A stretch of DNA of 64,000 bases from Asticcacaulis sp. EMRT-3 (GTDB taxonomy: Bacteria; Pseudomonadota; Alphaproteobacteria; Caulobacterales; Caulobacteraceae): contig NZ_JASERT010000001.1 of assembly GCF_030027245.1 (NCBI RefSeq), forward strand, positions 372,001 to 436,000, read 5' to 3'. Each line of letters starts with the position of its first letter. Position 1 is the stretch's first letter. Made by a program: the position numbers and the translations under genes. Below the pieces are notes generated by a model. The model had not been told where the DNA came from. It searched no databases and saw only the letters and a program-made list of their open reading frames with translations. Positions 35,761 through 44,918 of the stretch are shown piece after piece.

Positions 35761-38205
35761 ATGAATCGCCGCGAACTTTTCAAAACCATCAGCGCCACGG
35801 CTTTCGTGGCCGGATTTGCCGGTGTGGCCAGGGCGCAGACCGTCAGGCCCGCCGTTTCGCCGCGTCAGGTCTTGTCGCTTGATAAGGGCTGGCGTTTCCA
35901 TGAAGGCGACATTCCTATGCCGCCGATCACCAACGCCTATGATGCCTCCAAGGCAGGCAATGCGATGGGCGCGGCCGCCGTCAAATATGATGACAGTGCA
36001 TGGCCGCAAGTCACCCTGCCGCACGATTTTGCCAGCGCCCAGCCGTTTGATAAAGACGCCCAGCCCGCTCAGGGATACCGCAAGCGCGGCAACGCCTGGT
36101 ATCGCAATACGCTTTTGTTTACCGGGGCCGATCACGGCAAACATATCGAATTGCAACTGGACGGCATGGCCACCTTCGCTACTGTCTGGTTCAACGGCAT
36201 ACTGGTGGATCGCAACTGGTCGGGCTATACCTCGGCCTATATCGACCTGACGCCCTATGTCTATTACGACAAGCCCAATCAGCTCGCCATCCGCGTTGAC
36301 GCCACGGCAATGGAGGGCTGGTGGTACGAAGGGGCGGGGCTTTACCGTCACGCCTGGATCGTCAAGCGCGACCCGCTGCATATCGTCACCGACGGCGTCT
36401 TCGCCAATCCGGTGAAGGACGGCGACACATGGATCATACCGGTCGAGGTAACGCTCAATAATTCTGGCACGAAGACGGCGCAGGTGTCGGTGATCAGCGA
36501 ATTGCGCGATCCGGCGGGCAAGGTGATGGGCGCGATCAACGCACAGGCCGCCTGCGATCCATTGGGTCAAAGCGTGATAAGGATGAGCCTGCCGGTTGGT
36601 TTTGCGCCCGATCTGTGGTCGCCTGAAACGCCGGTGGTGTATAGCGTCGCCACGCGGGTTGAGCAGGGCGGGCGCGTGCTGGATGCCGTCACCACGCCCT
36701 GCGGCTTCCGCACAACGCGCTGGGACGCCGATCAGGGCTTCTTCCTCAATGACCGGCACGTCAAGATCAAGGGCGTGTGCCTGCATCAGGATCATGCCGG
36801 CGTTGGCACGGCCATACCGGAAAATGTCATCGATTACCGGCTGAAGCGGCTGAAATCGCTGGGCTGCAACGCCATCCGCTTTTCGCACAACGCCCAGAAC
36901 ACCTATCTGATGCACGCCTGCGACCGGATGGGCTTTCTGGTCATGGCCGAGAACCGTAATTTTGACGCCTCGCCCGACTATATAGCGCAGTTGCAATGGC
37001 TGGTGCGGCGCGACCGCAACCACCCCAGCATCTATCTGTGGTCGGTGTTCAACGAAGAGCCGATGCAGGCCACCGAGCAGGGCTATGAGATGGTCAGGCG
37101 CATGAGCGCGGCGGTCAAGACGCTCGATACCACGCGCCCGGTCACGGCGGCGATGAGCGGCGGCCTCGACGCGGCGATCAGCGTGGCCGAGGCGGTCGAT
37201 GTGGTCGGCATCAATTACCAGCAGGACAAGTACGACCTGTTCCACAAGGCGCACCCGGAAAAGCCGGTCTTCTCGTCGGAAGATACCTCCGCCTTCATGA
37301 CGCGCGGCGAATACAAGACCGACAAGGACAGGCACATCATGGCCTCCTATGACGATGAGGCAGCGGGTTGGGGCGAAACCCAGCGCGACGCCTGGCAGGC
37401 GGTGGTGGAGCGACCCTATGTCGGCGGCCAGTTCGTCTGGACGGGGCTTGATTATCACGGCGAGCCGACGCCTTTTCTGTGGCCGTCCAACTCATCCTAT
37501 TTCGGTATTCTTGACCTGTGCGGCTTTGATAAGGCCGCCGCCTATATCCACCGCGCCCAGTGGATCGACGCCACGCCGCAGCTCGATCTGGTGCCGCACT
37601 GGAACTGGCAGGCGGGCGAAAAAGTGCGCGTCATGGCCTGCACCAATGCCGACGAGGTGGAACTGTTCGTCAATGGCCAGTCGGCGGGCAAGCAAAAGGG
37701 TGACCGGTTGCGCATGAATTACTGGACGGTCGATTACGCGCCGGGTTTCATCGAGGCGCGCGGCTTTAACGGCGGCAAGCTGGTATCAAAGGTGCGCCAT
37801 GAGACGACCGGCAAGGCGGTGGCTTTACGGCTGACGGCCGATCTCAACGCCCTGACCGCCAATGGCCGCGACGCCACGCCGGTGAAGGTCGAGGCCATCG
37901 ACGCCAAGGGCCGCAATGTGCCTTTGGCGCAGGACATGGTTCATTTTACGGTGACGGGCGGCGCGATCATCGGGCTTGGCAATGGTGATCCGACCTCGCT
38001 GGAAGCGGAAAAAGGCAGCCAGCGCTCGCTGTTCAACGGTTTGGCGCAGGTGATCGTGCAGACGGGCGCGGCGGCGGGCAGCCTGACCCTGACCGCCTCG
38101 GCAGACGGGCTGAAACCGGCCAGCGTGGCGATCAAACTGACGCCCGGCGGCTTCACCGCCCCGTGGCGCGCCCCCGGCGACATCGCTGATCAGCCTACGG
38201 CGTAA
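35761..38205 (+). CDS. Tat-exported glycoside hydrolase family 2 (beta-galactosidase-like, DUF4982)
   Basis: 814 residues. The N-terminal NRRELFK followed by a hydrophobic stretch and ARAQ is a twin-arginine-type signal. The GH2 sugar-binding, immunoglobulin-like and barrel domains follow. The acid/base motif is YLWSVFNEEP (E432) and the nucleophile PVFSSEDTS (E507). After the barrel comes a DUF4982-type module (WQAGEKVRVMACTNADEVEL, then FVNGQSAGKQKG) and a C-terminal Ig-like domain. The ATG has AGGAG upstream. The substrate is a beta-galactoside or related plant polysaccharide side chain by family; specificity unproven. Its stop overlaps the convergent DUF962 gene by 11 bp. Confidence 0.9.
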   Translation: MNRRELFKTISATAFVAGFAGVARAQTVRPAVSPRQVLSLDKGWRFHEGDIPMPPITNAYDASKAGNAMGAAAVKYDDSAWPQVTLPHDFASAQPFDKDAQPAQGYRKRGNAWYRNTLLFTGADHGKHIELQLDGMATFATVWFNGILVDRNWSGYTSAYIDLTPYVYYDKPNQLAIRVDATAMEGWWYEGAGLYRHAWIVKRDPLHIVTDGVFANPVKDGDTWIIPVEVTLNNSGTKTAQVSVISELRDPAGKVMGAINAQAACDPLGQSVIRMSLPVGFAPDLWSPETPVVYSVATRVEQGGRVLDAVTTPCGFRTTRWDADQGFFLNDRHVKIKGVCLHQDHAGVGTAIPENVIDYRLKRLKSLGCNAIRFSHNAQNTYLMHACDRMGFLVMAENRNFDASPDYIAQLQWLVRRDRNHPSIYLWSVFNEEPMQATEQGYEMVRRMSAAVKTLDTTRPVTAAMSGGLDAAISVAEAVDVVGINYQQDKYDLFHKAHPEKPVFSSEDTSAFMTRGEYKTDKDRHIMASYDDEAAGWGETQRDAWQAVVERPYVGGQFVWTGLDYHGEPTPFLWPSNSSYFGILDLCGFDKAAAYIHRAQWIDATPQLDLVPHWNWQAGEKVRVMACTNADEVELFVNGQSAGKQKGDRLRMNYWTVDYAPGFIEARGFNGGKLVSKVRHETTGKAVALRLTADLNALTANGRDATPVKVEAIDAKGRNVPLAQDMVHFTVTGGAIIGLGNGDPTSLEAEKGSQRSLFNGLAQVIVQTGAAAGSLTLTASADGLKPASVAIKLTPGGFTAPWRAPGDIADQPTA

Positions 38206-38548
38206 GGCGCGGATCAGCCAAGTGCTCGGCAGCCACGGCGCGCCGTCTGCCGAGCCGTCCGGTCAGCCACAGGACATACATGTGGTAATCGCCCATAAAT
38301 GACCACAGCGGATATTTGAAGGTGGCGGGCCGGTTATGCTCGACAAAAAAGTGCCCGACCCAGGCGCAACCATAACCGGCGGCCAGCCCGGCCAGAATCC
38401 ACAGGGGATGGCGCGTCAGGATCGTCATGATCAGCGCCGCCACGCCGCAGGTCGAGCCGATATAGTGCAGGGCGCGGGTCAGCGGACGGCTGTGCTCGCT
38501 CAGGTAAAAATCGAAAAAGGCCGAATAGGTCTTGTAGCGCTCGCTCAT
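38195..38548 (-). CDS. DUF962 / Mpo1-like membrane protein
   Basis: 117 residues. ERYKTYSAFFDFYLSEHSRP begins the family, with several membrane spans (ALIMTILTRHPLWILAGLAAG) and conserved His in GCAWVGHFFVEHNRPATF and YHMYVLW. The yeast homologue Mpo1 is an iron-dependent dioxygenase acting on 2-hydroxy fatty acids, so a lipid alpha-oxidation role is possible. The start at 38548 has AGGAGGCG upstream. Confidence 0.82.
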   Translation of the reverse strand: MSERYKTYSAFFDFYLSEHSRPLTRALHYIGSTCGVAALIMTILTRHPLWILAGLAAGYGCAWVGHFFVEHNRPATFKYPLWSFMGDYHMYVLWLTGRLGRRRAVAAEHLADPRLTP

Positions 38549-38750
38549 GGTGCGCCTCCTGCTTTCTTCGCCATTATAGCACGGCATCAGAAAAAAGGAT
38601 GAGCGACGAAAAGCACGAAAATTTGCGCTTGATTTCGCAAGTTGTGTGTTTTGGGATCTATGTTCGAAAGCGCCGCAGGCGTAATGATGTCATGTGTAAA
38701 ATGATCCGAATAAGCATCGGAATTTTCGTGTCTTTTGTGCCTTTCGTGGC
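38549..38750. repeat. Intergenic inverted repeat of GCACGAAAAT type
   Basis: GACGAAAAGCACGAAAATTT near 38605 and its approximate inverse (AATTTTCGTGTCTTTTGTG, then CCTTTCGTGG) near 38720-38750 form a long imperfect stem. No gene. The remainder of the 314-bp gap is the 115-bp element. Confidence 0.55.
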
Positions 38751-38865
38751 TAGAGCGGTCTGCATTCTGATTGAATCGGTCAAAGGAATGCAATCCGCTC
38801 TTTATTTTACGTTTTTCCGCATCTCGCATTCAATTTGTAAGTCAAATTAAACGCTCGTTGCTCTA
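38751..38865 (+). repeat. 115-bp dispersed MITE-like element, copy B
   Basis: Begins TAGAGCGGTCTGC and ends GTTGCTCTA. Differs from copy C by about four bases. Its right-hand CTA is the TAG stop codon of the minus-strand GNAT-like gene. Confidence 0.88.
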
Positions 38866-39999
38866 GGCTTTACGAAACGGCGACGCCTCGGCCACCAGCA
38901 TCTCCATCTGTTCGCTGACCGCTTCGCGCTCGGCGGCCAGAAAGCGTTCCACGGGGATGCGCAGGCGTTTGTCGCGGATATAGTGGGCCGAATAGACGGG
39001 GTGCGGCAGGTAGCCACGCGACAGCTTATGCTCGCCCTGCGTGCCCGCCTCAACGCGCTTCAGGCCACGCGCAATAGCGAAGTCGATGGCCTGATAATAG
39101 CAGACCTCGAAATGCAGAAAGGGCACGTCGATCAGCGTACCCCACTGGCGGCCATATAACGTGTCGTTGCCGATGAAATTGATGGCGCCCGCCACCGCCT
39201 CGCCATGCTGATAAGCGAAGACAAGCGCGATGCGGTCGCGCATCGTATGCAGGATGCGCGAAAAGAAAGCGCGCGTCAGATAGGGGCTGCCCCATTTGCG
39301 GTCATAGGTGCTTTCGATAAAGGCATAGATATGATCCATGTGGCGCTCATTCAGCTCATCGCCGGTCACCCACCTTAAATCAACGATTGACTGAACATCG
39401 CGCCGTTCACGTCGGATCACCTTGCGGCGGTTGGAAGAGAGCTGGGCCAGAAACGCATCAAAGCTGGCATAACCGGGATTATCGAACCAGAACTGCTGAT
39501 CCTGCCGCAGCAGCATCCCCATCTCGCCCATCATCTGCCATTCGCCTTCCGTCGGGAAGGTGATGTGCAGCGAAGACAGTGTGTTGCTGTCACACAGTTT
39601 GATCGCCGCCTGCGCCAGGGCCTGCCGCACCTCCGGATCGGGCGAGAGAAGACGCGGGCCGGTCACCGGCGTGAACGGGATGGCGCCTTGCAGCTTGGGA
39701 TAATAATCGCCGCCCGCCTGTTCATAGGCGCGCGCCCAGGCATGGTCGAAGACATATTCGCCCATCGAATGATATTTGACATAGAGCGGCATGACCCCGC
39801 GCACCACACCGCCTTCATCCTTCAGCGACAGATGCACGGGCTGCCAGCCACTTTGCTGATCAACGCAATGCGTCGCTTCAAGTGCTTCCAGAAAGGCGTA
39901 TGATGTAAAGGGGTTATCGTCGTCTCTTAAACCATCCCATACAGTTTCGCCGATCTCGTCGATACGGTTGTGCAGGGTCAGGCTCAGAGCTGTGTTCAT
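38863..39999 (-). CDS. FemAB/GNAT-like protein (COG3146 type)
   Basis: 378 residues. A double GNAT-fold protein seen in many alphaproteobacteria (DUF482). Signatures: NPFTSYAFLEALE near residue 30, YVKYHSMGEYVFDHAWARAY, LHITFPTEGEWQMM, SNRRKVIRRERRD, GTLIDVPFLHFEVCYYQAID and HKLSRGYLPHPVYSAH. Often annotated as peptidoglycan biosynthesis or N-acetyltransferase; the substrate is unknown. The stop codon TAG is shared with the end of a dispersed element. Confidence 0.85.
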   Translation of the reverse strand: MNTALSLTLHNRIDEIGETVWDGLRDDDNPFTSYAFLEALEATHCVDQQSGWQPVHLSLKDEGGVVRGVMPLYVKYHSMGEYVFDHAWARAYEQAGGDYYPKLQGAIPFTPVTGPRLLSPDPEVRQALAQAAIKLCDSNTLSSLHITFPTEGEWQMMGEMGMLLRQDQQFWFDNPGYASFDAFLAQLSSNRRKVIRRERRDVQSIVDLRWVTGDELNERHMDHIYAFIESTYDRKWGSPYLTRAFFSRILHTMRDRIALVFAYQHGEAVAGAINFIGNDTLYGRQWGTLIDVPFLHFEVCYYQAIDFAIARGLKRVEAGTQGEHKLSRGYLPHPVYSAHYIRDKRLRIPVERFLAAEREAVSEQMEMLVAEASPFRKA

Positions 40000-40038
40000 A
40001 ACGGATGAGATAGGTTGGCGGGCATAAAAATCAAGCGA

Positions 40039-41427
40039 TTAAAACGCCTTGCCCGCCGGTTCATCACTGAGCAGGCGGTGATTGAACAGCTTCCAGAAGA
40101 CCAGCAGCCCCACCGCCGCCGCCGCCACGATTCCGGCGTGCATCAGCCAGAACCGAACCCCGCCCAGATCATCGAGCAGACCGGCCAGATAACCGACCAG
40201 CATTCCGGCGATAAAGAATTGCAGCAGATAGACGCCGATCATGGTGGCGTTGATCGAAGGCGGGGCGCAGCGCGCATACAGCGCCATACTGACCGGAACC
40301 AGATTGGCGAATCCTATATCATTGAGAAATTCAAACAGGATGGCCCACCACAGCGAGGCCTTGTGCGTTGGCGTCACCGTGGCCGCCGCCGCCGCCAGGG
40401 CCAGCAGGCCCAAAGCGGGCAGGAAGGCGGCAAAGGCGATCTTGGTCAGTTCATCGGGTTCGCGCCAGCGCGTGGCCCACCATTTCCAGAAGGCGACCGA
40501 ACCGGCCAGCGTGATCATCGACACCACCGAATCAAGCGCCATCAGCCAGCTTGACGGAACCTCGAAGCCATAAAAATTCAGATTGAAGGCGTCATTGCCC
40601 CAGGTCAGGTAACCGTTGAAGATTTCTTCATTGCCGACCAGTGACACGGCCAGCAGCGGCAGCAGAACCACCAGCAGAGCCACCTTGACCCAGTCGTCCT
40701 TGGTCAACCTGACCTTGGGCGTGGCGGCCTTTTCGGCGCGGCTTTTCTCAGGCGGCAGCCATTTGCGACCGCTCAAATAGACGATCAGGCCGATCACCAT
40801 CGACACGCCTGCCGCGCCGAAGCCCCATTCCCAGCCGACCTTCTGGCCCAGCGTGCCGCAGACCAGTGGTGAGGCGATGACGGCGGTATTGAAGACGAAA
40901 TAGAAGATCTGAAAGGCCGTGCCACGCCTCTCGTCGCCGGGGCCGTAAAGCTCGCCGACCTGCGACGAGATATTGCCCTTGAACAGGCCGACGCCGAGCA
41001 GGATGCAGGTTAGCGCCGGCAGGAAGGACTGCTCGAAGGCCATCAGGAAGTGGCCGATGGTGGCGATGATCGCCCCCAGCGCCACGGTGCGGGTGCGGCC
41101 CAAAAACCGGTCGGCGATGAAGCCGCCCAGGATCGGCGTCATATAGGAGAGGGCGCCGTAAAAACCGGTAATCGCCGCCGCCAACTTCAGCGTGTTCATC
41201 GGGCCGTAAATATGCTCCAGACCTGCACGGAAGACGGTGAAACCCGTCACATGCTCGATATGGCCGGGCAGGAAAAGCTGCTGGGCGATATACAGCACCA
41301 GCAGGGACTGCATACCGTAATAGGCGACCCGCTCCCAGGCTTCGGTAAAAACGAGATAGAGAAGCCCCCACGGATGACCGATAAAGGCCCGGTCGCGGGC
41401 AGCGATGGCGGCGGCGTCACGCGGCAT
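40039..41427 (-). CDS. POT/PTR-family proton-dependent oligopeptide transporter
   Basis: 462 residues, about 12-14 membrane spans. The family motif at the N-terminus is TEAWERVAYYGMQSLLVLY (ExxERxxYYG, with Val for the usual Phe). MTPILGGFIADRFLGRTR, FKGNISSQVGELYG and FQIFYFVFNTAVIASPLVCG follow. Imports di- and tripeptides with protons across the inner membrane. The central loop (RKWLPPEKSRAEKAATPK) is typical. The start at 41427 (MPRDAAAIAARDRAF) lacks a strong ribosome-binding site. Confidence 0.92.
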   Translation of the reverse strand: MPRDAAAIAARDRAFIGHPWGLLYLVFTEAWERVAYYGMQSLLVLYIAQQLFLPGHIEHVTGFTVFRAGLEHIYGPMNTLKLAAAITGFYGALSYMTPILGGFIADRFLGRTRTVALGAIIATIGHFLMAFEQSFLPALTCILLGVGLFKGNISSQVGELYGPGDERRGTAFQIFYFVFNTAVIASPLVCGTLGQKVGWEWGFGAAGVSMVIGLIVYLSGRKWLPPEKSRAEKAATPKVRLTKDDWVKVALLVVLLPLLAVSLVGNEEIFNGYLTWGNDAFNLNFYGFEVPSSWLMALDSVVSMITLAGSVAFWKWWATRWREPDELTKIAFAAFLPALGLLALAAAAATVTPTHKASLWWAILFEFLNDIGFANLVPVSMALYARCAPPSINATMIGVYLLQFFIAGMLVGYLAGLLDDLGGVRFWLMHAGIVAAAAVGLLVFWKLFNHRLLSDEPAGKAF

Positions 41428-41495
41428 GAGGCATTCCCATAGGTGCTATCCGGCGGGAGCTTGTCTGCTGGGCTCCCGCTTGTCAACTGAACCGG

Positions 41496-41966
41496 TCAGC
41501 GCCTGTCCATGACCTCGATCAGGGCGTCGATCTCAACGGCGAAACCGAGCGGGATCTTGTACATGCCGACCGCCGAACGCGCGTGCTTGCCGGCTTCGCC
41601 CAGCACCTCGACCATCAGGTCGGAGCATCCATTGATCACCTGCGGGATATTGTAGAAATCGGGCCCGGCCTGCACGAAGGCATTGAGCTTGATCACCCGC
41701 ACCACATTATCGAGATCGCCACCGGCGGCGGCCTTCATCTGGGCCAGCAGGTTGAGCCCGCACCAGCGCGCGCCTTCTACCGCCTCTTCCAGGCTGACAT
41801 CGACGCCGACCGTGCCCTTGATGCCGCCCTTGCCGTCATTGGAAAGCTGGCCGGAAATATGGACGTGGTTGCCGGTGCGCACGAAGGGCACATAATTGGC
41901 CACGGGCGCGGTGGGGGTGGGCAGGGTGTGGCCAAGCGCCCTCAGGCGGTCTTCGCTGTTCGACAT
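41496..41966 (-). CDS. RidA/YjgF-family protein
   Basis: 156 residues, trimeric deaminase-like fold. GNHVHISGQLSNDGKGGIKG, EAVEGARWCGLNLLAQMKA, VVRVIKLNAFVQAGPDFYNI, and GKHARSAVGMYKIPLGFAVEID near the end in two parts. The key Arg (ARSAVG) that binds 2-imino acids in RidA is present, though the spacing suggests the RidA subfamily with a longer N-terminus. A second RidA gene lies at the right edge. Confidence 0.88.
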   Translation of the reverse strand: MSNSEDRLRALGHTLPTPTAPVANYVPFVRTGNHVHISGQLSNDGKGGIKGTVGVDVSLEEAVEGARWCGLNLLAQMKAAAGGDLDNVVRVIKLNAFVQAGPDFYNIPQVINGCSDLMVEVLGEAGKHARSAVGMYKIPLGFAVEIDALIEVMDRR

Positions 41967-42178
41967 GAGGATAACCTTTCCGTTTGCGGTCTCTTGCCTA
42001 TAAACGAAAGCGGCGTGGCCTCGCCAGACGTTTTTACCTTTTCACGCCTGTTCATCTTTCAATAACCTCCCCTTCACCTCGGCTTAAGAGAGTTGGGCTA
42101 GATTGCAGGCCAACGGCCAGATGGCCGGGCCCGTGCCCGGCGTCACATGGCGAACAAGGTCTGCGGCTGCCGTGCGCG

Positions 42179-42206
42179 GCCAAGGGTAAGCTGCCAAGGG
42201 TAAGCT
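42179..42206 (+). promoter_or_regulatory. Tandemly duplicated ribosome-binding site of divK
   Basis: GCCAAGGGTAAGCT is repeated twice without gap (42179-42192, 42193-42206) immediately before GA-ATG. The second AAGGG is eight bases from the start codon and the first is 22 bases away. Confidence 0.75.
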
Positions 42207-42208
42207 GA

Positions 42209-42577
42209 ATGACGCAAAAAAAGGTTCTCATTGTTGAGGATAACGTCCTCAACATGAAGCTGTTCCATGATCTGCTCGATGCGCAAGGGTATGCTACCCT
42301 GCAAACGGGTGAGGGGCTGTCGGCCCTGACCCTGGCGCGCCAGCACCGGCCCGACCTGATTCTGATGGACATCCAGCTCCCCGAAATTTCCGGCCTCGAA
42401 GTCACCAAATGGCTGAAGGAAGATGATGAGCTTTCGCATATTCCGGTGGTGGCGGTGACGGCGTTCGCCATGAAGGGCGATGAGGAGCGTATCCGCGAAG
42501 GCGGCTGCGAGGCCTATATTTCCAAGCCGATTTCCGTCACCCACTTTCTCGAAACGGTTCGCCGGTATCTCGGATAG
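42209..42577 (+). CDS. divK: Response regulator DivK
   Basis: 122-residue single-domain receiver. [21 protein letters not shown] has the acidic pocket, the phospho-acceptor Asp is in [19 protein letters not shown] (D53), then [14 protein letters not shown] and the conserved Lys of YISKPIS. In Caulobacter, DivK controls polarity and CtrA phosphorylation through PleC, DivJ and DivL. The adjacent pleD supports the assignment over other receivers. Confidence 0.95.
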   Translation: MTQKKVLIVEDNVLNMKLFHDLLDAQGYATLQTGEGLSALTLARQHRPDLILMDIQLPEISGLEVTKWLKEDDELSHIPVVAVTAFAMKGDEERIREGGCEAYISKPISVTHFLETVRRYLG

Positions 42578-42594
42578 CGGGGCTTTTGTTGTGT

Positions 42595-42642
42595 CGCTCT
42601 TCCTTATCCAAAAGTGGAACCACTTTTTGGGGAAACGCTCTA
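42595..42642 (+). repeat. Palindromic element forming the pleD leader
   Basis: Nearly identical (one base shorter) to 3956-4004; similarity continues upstream to 42582. It carries an interrupted palindrome (CCAAAAGTGG / CCACTTTTTGG), ends GCTCTA and stops one base before the pleD ATG. The GGGGAAAC within it is the only candidate ribosome-binding site for pleD. Confidence 0.8.
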
Positions 42643-42643
42643 A

Positions 42644-44011
42644 ATGACCGCGCGTATTCTTATTGTTGATGATGTTCCGGCCAATGTGCGCCTGTTGCAG
42701 GCCAAGCTTGAGGCCGATTATCATGAGGTCTTAAGCGCTGCCAATGGCCGCGAAGCCCTGACGCGCGCTGTCGAGAGCCAGCCCGACATCATCCTGCTCG
42801 ATGTCATGATGCCGGAAATTGACGGCTATGAGGTCTGCCGCCAGCTCAAAAACAATCCCGACACGCGCCATATTCCGATCATCCTTGTCACCGCGCTCGA
42901 TGGCCGCGAAGATCGCCTGTCGGGGCTGGAAGCCGGTGCCGACGATTTCATGACCAAGCCGCTCGACGACATCATGCTGATGGCGCGTTTGCAGGCCCTG
43001 GTGCGGCTCAAGCAGATGGCCGATGACCTGCGCGTGCGTGAGGCCAATTCGCGCCGCGCCGGTCTGATCGACAATGACCAGTATCAGCGCCAGATCTCGG
43101 CCACCGGCAATGTGCTGATTCTCGACGACAATGAACGTCAGGCCGAGCGCCTGATGCGTGTGCTGGGGCAGGATCACCGCACCGCCTATCTGACCGACCC
43201 GGTTCAGGCCCTGCGTATCGCGGCGGGGCGCGTCGATCTGATCGTGCTCAACCTGATGGCCAGCGCCTTCGATCCGCTGCGCTGGGTGGCGCAATTGCGC
43301 ACCCAGGACGCCACGCGCCAGCGTCCGGTGCTGGTGATCGCCAATCCCGACGACCGCTCAAGCCTGCTCAAGGCGCTCGAACTGGGCGTCAATGACGCCG
43401 TGCCGCGCCCGGTTGACAGCCACGAACTGCTGGCGCGCGCCCGCACCCAGATCCGCCGCAAGCGCTATGGCGATTTTTTGCGCAACACGCTCGATCGTTC
43501 GCTCGAACTGGCCGTCACTGATCCGCTGACCCGGCTCAATAATCGCCGTTTCCTCGATAATCAGTTAGGCGCGCATCTGGCACGCCATATCCGGGGCGGG
43601 GCGGCTTTGTCGTTGCTGATGGTCGATATTGATTATTTCAAACGCATCAATGACGGCTATGGCCATGATGCGGGTGACGAGGTGTTGCGCGAATTTGCCC
43701 GTCGCCTCAGCCTCAATGTGCGCGCCATCGACCTGCCGTGCCGCTTCGGCGGTGAGGAATTTGTGGTGCTGATGCCCGAAACCGACGCCTCGGACGCGCT
43801 CAATATCGCCGAACGGGTACGGTCGCAGGTGGCTGAAAAACCGTTCGTACTGGCCAATGGCGCATCGCTTCAGGTGACGGTATCGGTGGGCGTGGCGACA
43901 TCGCTGGGCCTTGGCGATTCGCGCGAAGCCCTGCTGAAACGCGCCGATGAGGCCGTTTACGAAGCCAAACAGGCGGGCCGCAACCGGGTGATCGTGCGCA
44001 GCGCGGCTTAA
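42644..44011 (+). CDS. pleD: Response regulator / diguanylate cyclase PleD
   Basis: 455 residues: REC1 (phospho-Asp in DIILLDVMMPEIDGYEVC, residue ~53), a degenerate REC2 adaptor (~150-270, LILDDNERQAERLM), then GGDEF. The active site is RFGGEEFVVLMP, preceded by RAID, the RxxD inhibitory site for c-di-GMP. TDPLTRLNNRRFLD and VDIDYFKRINDGYGHDAGDE complete the domain. Phosphorylation drives dimerisation and c-di-GMP synthesis in the swarmer-to-stalked transition in Caulobacter. Downstream of divK. Confidence 0.97.
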   Translation: MTARILIVDDVPANVRLLQAKLEADYHEVLSAANGREALTRAVESQPDIILLDVMMPEIDGYEVCRQLKNNPDTRHIPIILVTALDGREDRLSGLEAGADDFMTKPLDDIMLMARLQALVRLKQMADDLRVREANSRRAGLIDNDQYQRQISATGNVLILDDNERQAERLMRVLGQDHRTAYLTDPVQALRIAAGRVDLIVLNLMASAFDPLRWVAQLRTQDATRQRPVLVIANPDDRSSLLKALELGVNDAVPRPVDSHELLARARTQIRRKRYGDFLRNTLDRSLELAVTDPLTRLNNRRFLDNQLGAHLARHIRGGAALSLLMVDIDYFKRINDGYGHDAGDEVLREFARRLSLNVRAIDLPCRFGGEEFVVLMPETDASDALNIAERVRSQVAEKPFVLANGASLQVTVSVGVATSLGLGDSREALLKRADEAVYEAKQAGRNRVIVRSAA

Positions 44012-44484
44012 TTCTGACTTTCAGGGCTTTCCGACCGGCTGTCGCCACTCGCGCCGGTGACCAGATCGGCGACCATGCTGGCGGCGCTGGCGCTGTAGCT
44101 CTGGCAGGCCGCCTTGCCATTGTCAGGTGTGGCCGCTTCGCCCGCATCGAGCAGTTCGTGCCAGCAGGTGGTCGTGTCGGGACAGGCGGTTTCGGCATGG
44201 TCTTCGGCTGTCTTCATGAACTGGGCGGTGATATTGACATCACCGGTCATGCGCAGCGTCACCTGGCGCGCCAGATCATCGGCCTGGCTATAGAGCTGCG
44301 GCCCGCTCACCGCCTGACAGGCATAGGTGATCATCACAAGGCTCGACAGGGCTTCGGGCAGGGTGGGGGCAGCGGTGTGCGGGGCGGCATCAGGTGTCTG
44401 CGCCAGGGCCGGATTCGGGGCTGAAGCGGCGACAGTCAGGCCGGACAGCACAGCCAGCAAGGCGGCAAGACGAACAGTTTTCAT
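44008..44484 (-). CDS. Hypothetical secreted protein
   Basis: 158 residues from ATG 44484 (GGGGC upstream). Signal peptide MKTVRLAALLAVLSGLTVAA ... NPALA. The mature part is mostly helical with four Cys that could form disulphides (YACQAV, ETACPD, TTCWHE, AACQSY). No recognised family. Its 3' end overlaps the pleD stop by 4 bp (convergent). Superficially like the secreted protein at 60420, but I see no convincing alignment. Confidence 0.65.
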   Translation of the reverse strand: MKTVRLAALLAVLSGLTVAASAPNPALAQTPDAAPHTAAPTLPEALSSLVMITYACQAVSGPQLYSQADDLARQVTLRMTGDVNITAQFMKTAEDHAETACPDTTTCWHELLDAGEAATPDNGKAACQSYSASAASMVADLVTGASGDSRSESPESQN

Positions 44485-44524
44485 GATAAGCCCCGAACGG
44501 ATGTACAGCTTTAACACGGACAGC

Positions 44525-44568
44525 AAAAAGCCGCGCCGGGATGCAAAAAAATCCCCCGGCGCGGCTTT
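44525..44568 (-). terminator. rpmG terminator
   Basis: 14-bp stem AAAGCCGCGCCGGG / CCCGGCGCGGCTTT (44527-44540, 44555-44568) with a T-run on the minus strand, 44 bp downstream of the rpmG stop. Confidence 0.85.
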
Positions 44569-44611
44569 CAAATTTCAGCGCAGGACTCACCTGCCGCAGC
44601 GAAACGCAAGC

Positions 44612-44779
44612 CTACTTGATCTTGCCTTCGCGGAATTCCACGTGCTTGCGCACGACCGGATCGTACTTCTTGACGACCATTTTTTCGGTCTTGGTGCGGG
44701 CATTCTTCTTGGTGACGTAGAAGAAGCCGGTGTCAGCCGTCGAATTCAGACGGATCTTGATGGAGGCGGGCTTGGCCAT
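44612..44779 (-). CDS. rpmG: 50S ribosomal protein L33
   Basis: 55 residues read directly from the minus strand: [20 protein letters not shown], then [20 protein letters not shown] and [15 protein letters not shown]. This is the Cys-lacking (zinc-independent) L33 type, with the conserved FYVTKKN...KKYDP. In alphaproteobacteria rpmG is commonly found downstream of rnr, as here (about 250 bp away, separated by repeat copy C). Confidence 0.97.
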   Translation of the reverse strand: MAKPASIKIRLNSTADTGFFYVTKKNARTKTEKMVVKKYDPVVRKHVEFREGKIK

Positions 44780-44918
44780 GACCAGTAGTCCTTGATTGTC
44801 AGGCGCACCACTTCAGAACCGCATCGGCGGGCGCGAATAAACGAGAGGGGCGGAAAATACTCAGGAACGCGGCGAAGTCAAGGGGCGCAGGGCGAGATTT
44901 CCGGTTTTAGAGCGCATC

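Noticed and set aside
35638..37458. 606-codon minus-strand frame
   Set aside because: Antisense to the GH2 gene, which has both catalytic Glu motifs and a Tat-type signal.
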